A DNA stretch of 64,000 bases, from positions 2,855,001 to 2,919,000 of the forward strand of contig NZ_CP021030.1 of NCBI RefSeq assembly GCF_002117485.1. The letters run 5' to 3'. The notes under the pieces are model-generated. The model ran no database searches. It saw only the letters and a program-made list of their open reading frames with translations, and was not told the origin of the DNA. Below, in pieces: positions 62,602-64,000 of this stretch. This DNA comes from Rhizobium sp. NXC14 (GTDB lineage: Bacteria > Pseudomonadota > Alphaproteobacteria > Rhizobiales > Rhizobiaceae). Numbering within the stretch: the first letter of the stretch is position 1; each line of letters opens with the position of its first letter. Both the position numbers and the translations under genes were made by a program.

Positions 62602-63380
62602 ACGAGACCAACCCGATCGTCACCGAAGCCGATCTCCACGCCTATGCCGACGGCCAGTTGCCGCAAAGCTCGCGGGCCCGCATCGAGACCTACCTCGCGG
62701 ACAACCCGGACGAAGCGGCGATGATCGCCGAATGGCAGGCGCAGAACGCAGGCATCCGTTCCCTCTTTGCCGGGTACGAGAAGGCCAGGGACACTGATCC
62801 TCTGCTCGTTGCGCCCTCACGCGCGGTCGCACCCACGCGGAAGCGCTGGGCACTCGCCGCCGCGGCCCTCCTCGTTTTTGCGCTCGGCGCCGTCAGCGGG
62901 TATTATGACCCGGCTCTTCTAGAAAAGCCGGAGCTGCAGCTTACCGGCTCAGAAACCTTCCCGAAACAGGCCGAGACCGCCTTTACCGTCTATGCCGCCG
63001 AGGTCCGTCATCCCGTCGAGGTCTTCGCCGACGAGGAAGCCCATCTCGCCACCTGGCTCGGCAAGCGCCTGGCGATCGAGAACCTCAAGATCCCGAACCT
63101 GCAGCCCCTCGGCTTCAAGCTGGTCGGCGGCCGCCTGCTGCCGGTCGACGGCCGGCCGGGCGCGATGTTCATGTACGAGAACCAGGCCGGCGAGCGCCTG
63201 ACCGTCATGGTCGGCCGCAACAGGGAAAACCGCACGACGAGCTTCCGCTTCGCCTCATCGGGCAATCTCGAAACCTTCTACTGGATCGACGGCGAACTCG
63301 GTTATGCCGTCACCGGCGAAATCTCGCGCGAAGCGCTGCGCGCGGTGGCCGAGGAGTGCTATCGGCAGTTCCCGTCATGA
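62598..63380 (+). CDS. Membrane anti-sigma factor
   Basis: A 260-residue protein. The N-terminal part (ADLHAYADGQLPQSSRARIETYLADNP) is the usual anti-sigma sequence without an obvious zinc HxxxCxxC motif. A single transmembrane segment lies at about residues 76-95 ([21 protein letters not shown]). A periplasmic domain of about 160 residues follows (GFKLVGGRLLPVDGRPGAMFMYEN). ATGA coupling with the sigma gene ensures balanced synthesis. It should bind and hold the sigma factor until an envelope signal arrives. Confidence 0.9.
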   Translation: MNETNPIVTEADLHAYADGQLPQSSRARIETYLADNPDEAAMIAEWQAQNAGIRSLFAGYEKARDTDPLLVAPSRAVAPTRKRWALAAAALLVFALGAVSGYYDPALLEKPELQLTGSETFPKQAETAFTVYAAEVRHPVEVFADEEAHLATWLGKRLAIENLKIPNLQPLGFKLVGGRLLPVDGRPGAMFMYENQAGERLTVMVGRNRENRTTSFRFASSGNLETFYWIDGELGYAVTGEISREALRAVAEECYRQFPS

Positions 63381-63383
63381 CGT

Positions 63384-63773
63384 TTAGCGCAGCGGATCGT
63401 TGGCAAGCTCTATCGGCTTGCCATGCGGCGTCGCTTCGGCCGCCCGCTGCCAGCTCTTCTGCAGGTCGAGGAGTAGGGATGCATCCGCGACGCCGCGACT
63501 GACCAGCAGGTCCGAGAGCGCCGCCACCCAGCTGTCGAAATAATCGCTGCCGTCCTCGGCTCGGCCTGGCTGATGCAATTCCCGCGAGAGGGTTTCGGCC
63601 CACTCGGCCCAGGAAAACAGCCCCTTCTCAAGCAGATGCACGGTTATGGCGAAGGCTTCAGCCGCCCAAGGTTCAGGGAAAACAGGATCACCCTCCGGCG
63701 ACTTCGGTAAACCCGGCGGTTGCGAGAGCTTAGAGGGTATTTCACACACGCTCAAGATAGCTCTCCCATGCAT
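63384..63773 (-). CDS. Nitrile hydratase accessory protein
   Basis: A 129-residue activator of the nitrile hydratase family (TIGR03889-like), needed to insert the metal in the alpha subunit. FPEPWAAEAFAITVHLLEKGLFSWAEWAETLSREL is the conserved core and also occurs in the N-terminus of nitrile hydratase beta. The start is uncertain: ATG at 63773 overlaps the beta subunit gene by 32 bases, and a GTG at 63749 would overlap by 8 bases and begin VCEIPSKL. Operon with the beta gene. The alpha gene is expected beyond the window. Confidence 0.88.
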   Translation of the reverse strand: MHGRAILSVCEIPSKLSQPPGLPKSPEGDPVFPEPWAAEAFAITVHLLEKGLFSWAEWAETLSRELHQPGRAEDGSDYFDSWVAALSDLLVSRGVADASLLLDLQKSWQRAAEATPHGKPIELANDPLR

Positions 63774-64000
63774 CGATCGAGACCGTCAGCGACGGGTCAG
63801 CACCCTCACCCCAGAGCTCCGTGCCATCAAAGATGACGGTATAGAGCCATTGCGGGTTCTCGCCCTTGCCATGCGCATTGTCATCGGGAAAGACGAAGGA
63901 ACCCTGCACCGCTTCGACGATGCCGGTCTTGGCCCTGGCATAACGCGGCAAGCGCGTATGGGTGGCCGGATTGAAATTCCTCGTCCGCACCGTCTCGCCG
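63742..64000 (-). CDS. Nitrile hydratase beta subunit, C-terminal part (partial)
   Basis: The open frame runs off the right edge and ends with the stop at 63742. The visible 86 residues include GETVRTRNFNPATHTRLPRY, IVEAVQGSFVFPDDNAHGKG, ENPQWLYTVIFDGTELWGEG and WESYLERV, the SH3-like C-terminal domain of nitrile hydratase beta subunits. The enzyme hydrates nitriles to amides. The active-site alpha subunit is not in view. Confidence 0.88.
   Translation of the reverse strand, partial: GETVRTRNFNPATHTRLPRYARAKTGIVEAVQGSFVFPDDNAHGKGENPQWLYTVIFDGTELWGEGADPSLTVSIDAWESYLERV

Overview
The window looks like a chromosomal (or chromid) segment of a fast-growing Rhizobiales bacterium, most likely Rhizobium (R. 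leguminosarum/R. etli type). Coding sequence is GC-rich and tightly packed. The gene repertoire is typical of rhizobia: iron-type and sugar-type ABC importers, a BA14K-like exported protein, Rrf2, LysR, SorC and HxlR regulators, and a nitrile hydratase locus. Intergenic palindromic repeats resemble rhizobial mosaic elements. Genus and species are inference from protein style only. No tRNA, rRNA or CRISPR array was seen.

Layout. 0.1-9 kb: Nudix hydrolase and phosphodiesterase-family enzyme, a ferric-iron type ABC importer (ATPase, fused permease, binding protein), an exported alpha/beta hydrolase divergent from an OhrR-type regulator, and an aldo/keto reductase. 8.9-10.4 kb: a palindromic repeat region interrupted by a complete IS110-group element whose bridge RNA guides can be read directly. 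10.4-14.5 kb: a PLP aminotransferase, ilvE with a possible leader peptide, and a ParDE toxin-antitoxin pair that overlaps a methyltransferase. 14.7-25.5 kb: a stress-type island (membrane protein plus PQQ-type dehydrogenase; alpha-CTD-like small protein plus methyltransferase; phosphoribosyltransferase-kinase fusion; inositol-phosphate synthase, histidine phosphatase and glycosidase; polysaccharide pyruvyl transferase and FrhB-type flavoprotein). Four of its transcription units start behind GGAAC-N17-GTT, the form of promoter used by the alphaproteobacterial general stress sigma factor EcfG. 25.6-27.4 kb: ilvC and a TetR regulator. 28-36.8 kb: a binding-protein-dependent importer with a glycerophosphodiesterase, a HAD phosphatase and an FGGY kinase under a SorC-type regulator. 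36.8-46 kb: glycosyltransferase pair, AraC regulator and alcohol dehydrogenase, LysE exporter, TetM-like GTPase and NDH-2. 46-55 kb: many small regulator-plus-target pairs and pdxJ. 55-61.5 kb: a helicase, a LysR regulator and a redox operon (AhpD-like, NmrA-like, cupin, MscS-CNMP) that shares an operator dyad with an Rrf2 regulator. 61.6-64 kb: an ECF sigma/anti-sigma operon and the end of a nitrile hydratase operon.

The most interesting parts are the IS110 element, where both halves of the target and donor loops can be matched to the element ends and to the rebuilt target, and the 14.7-25.5 kb stress island. The island joins inositol-phosphate synthesis, an unusual phosphoribosyltransferase-kinase fusion and glycan-type enzymes under a common promoter type. 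It is the best candidate here for an undescribed biosynthetic system.
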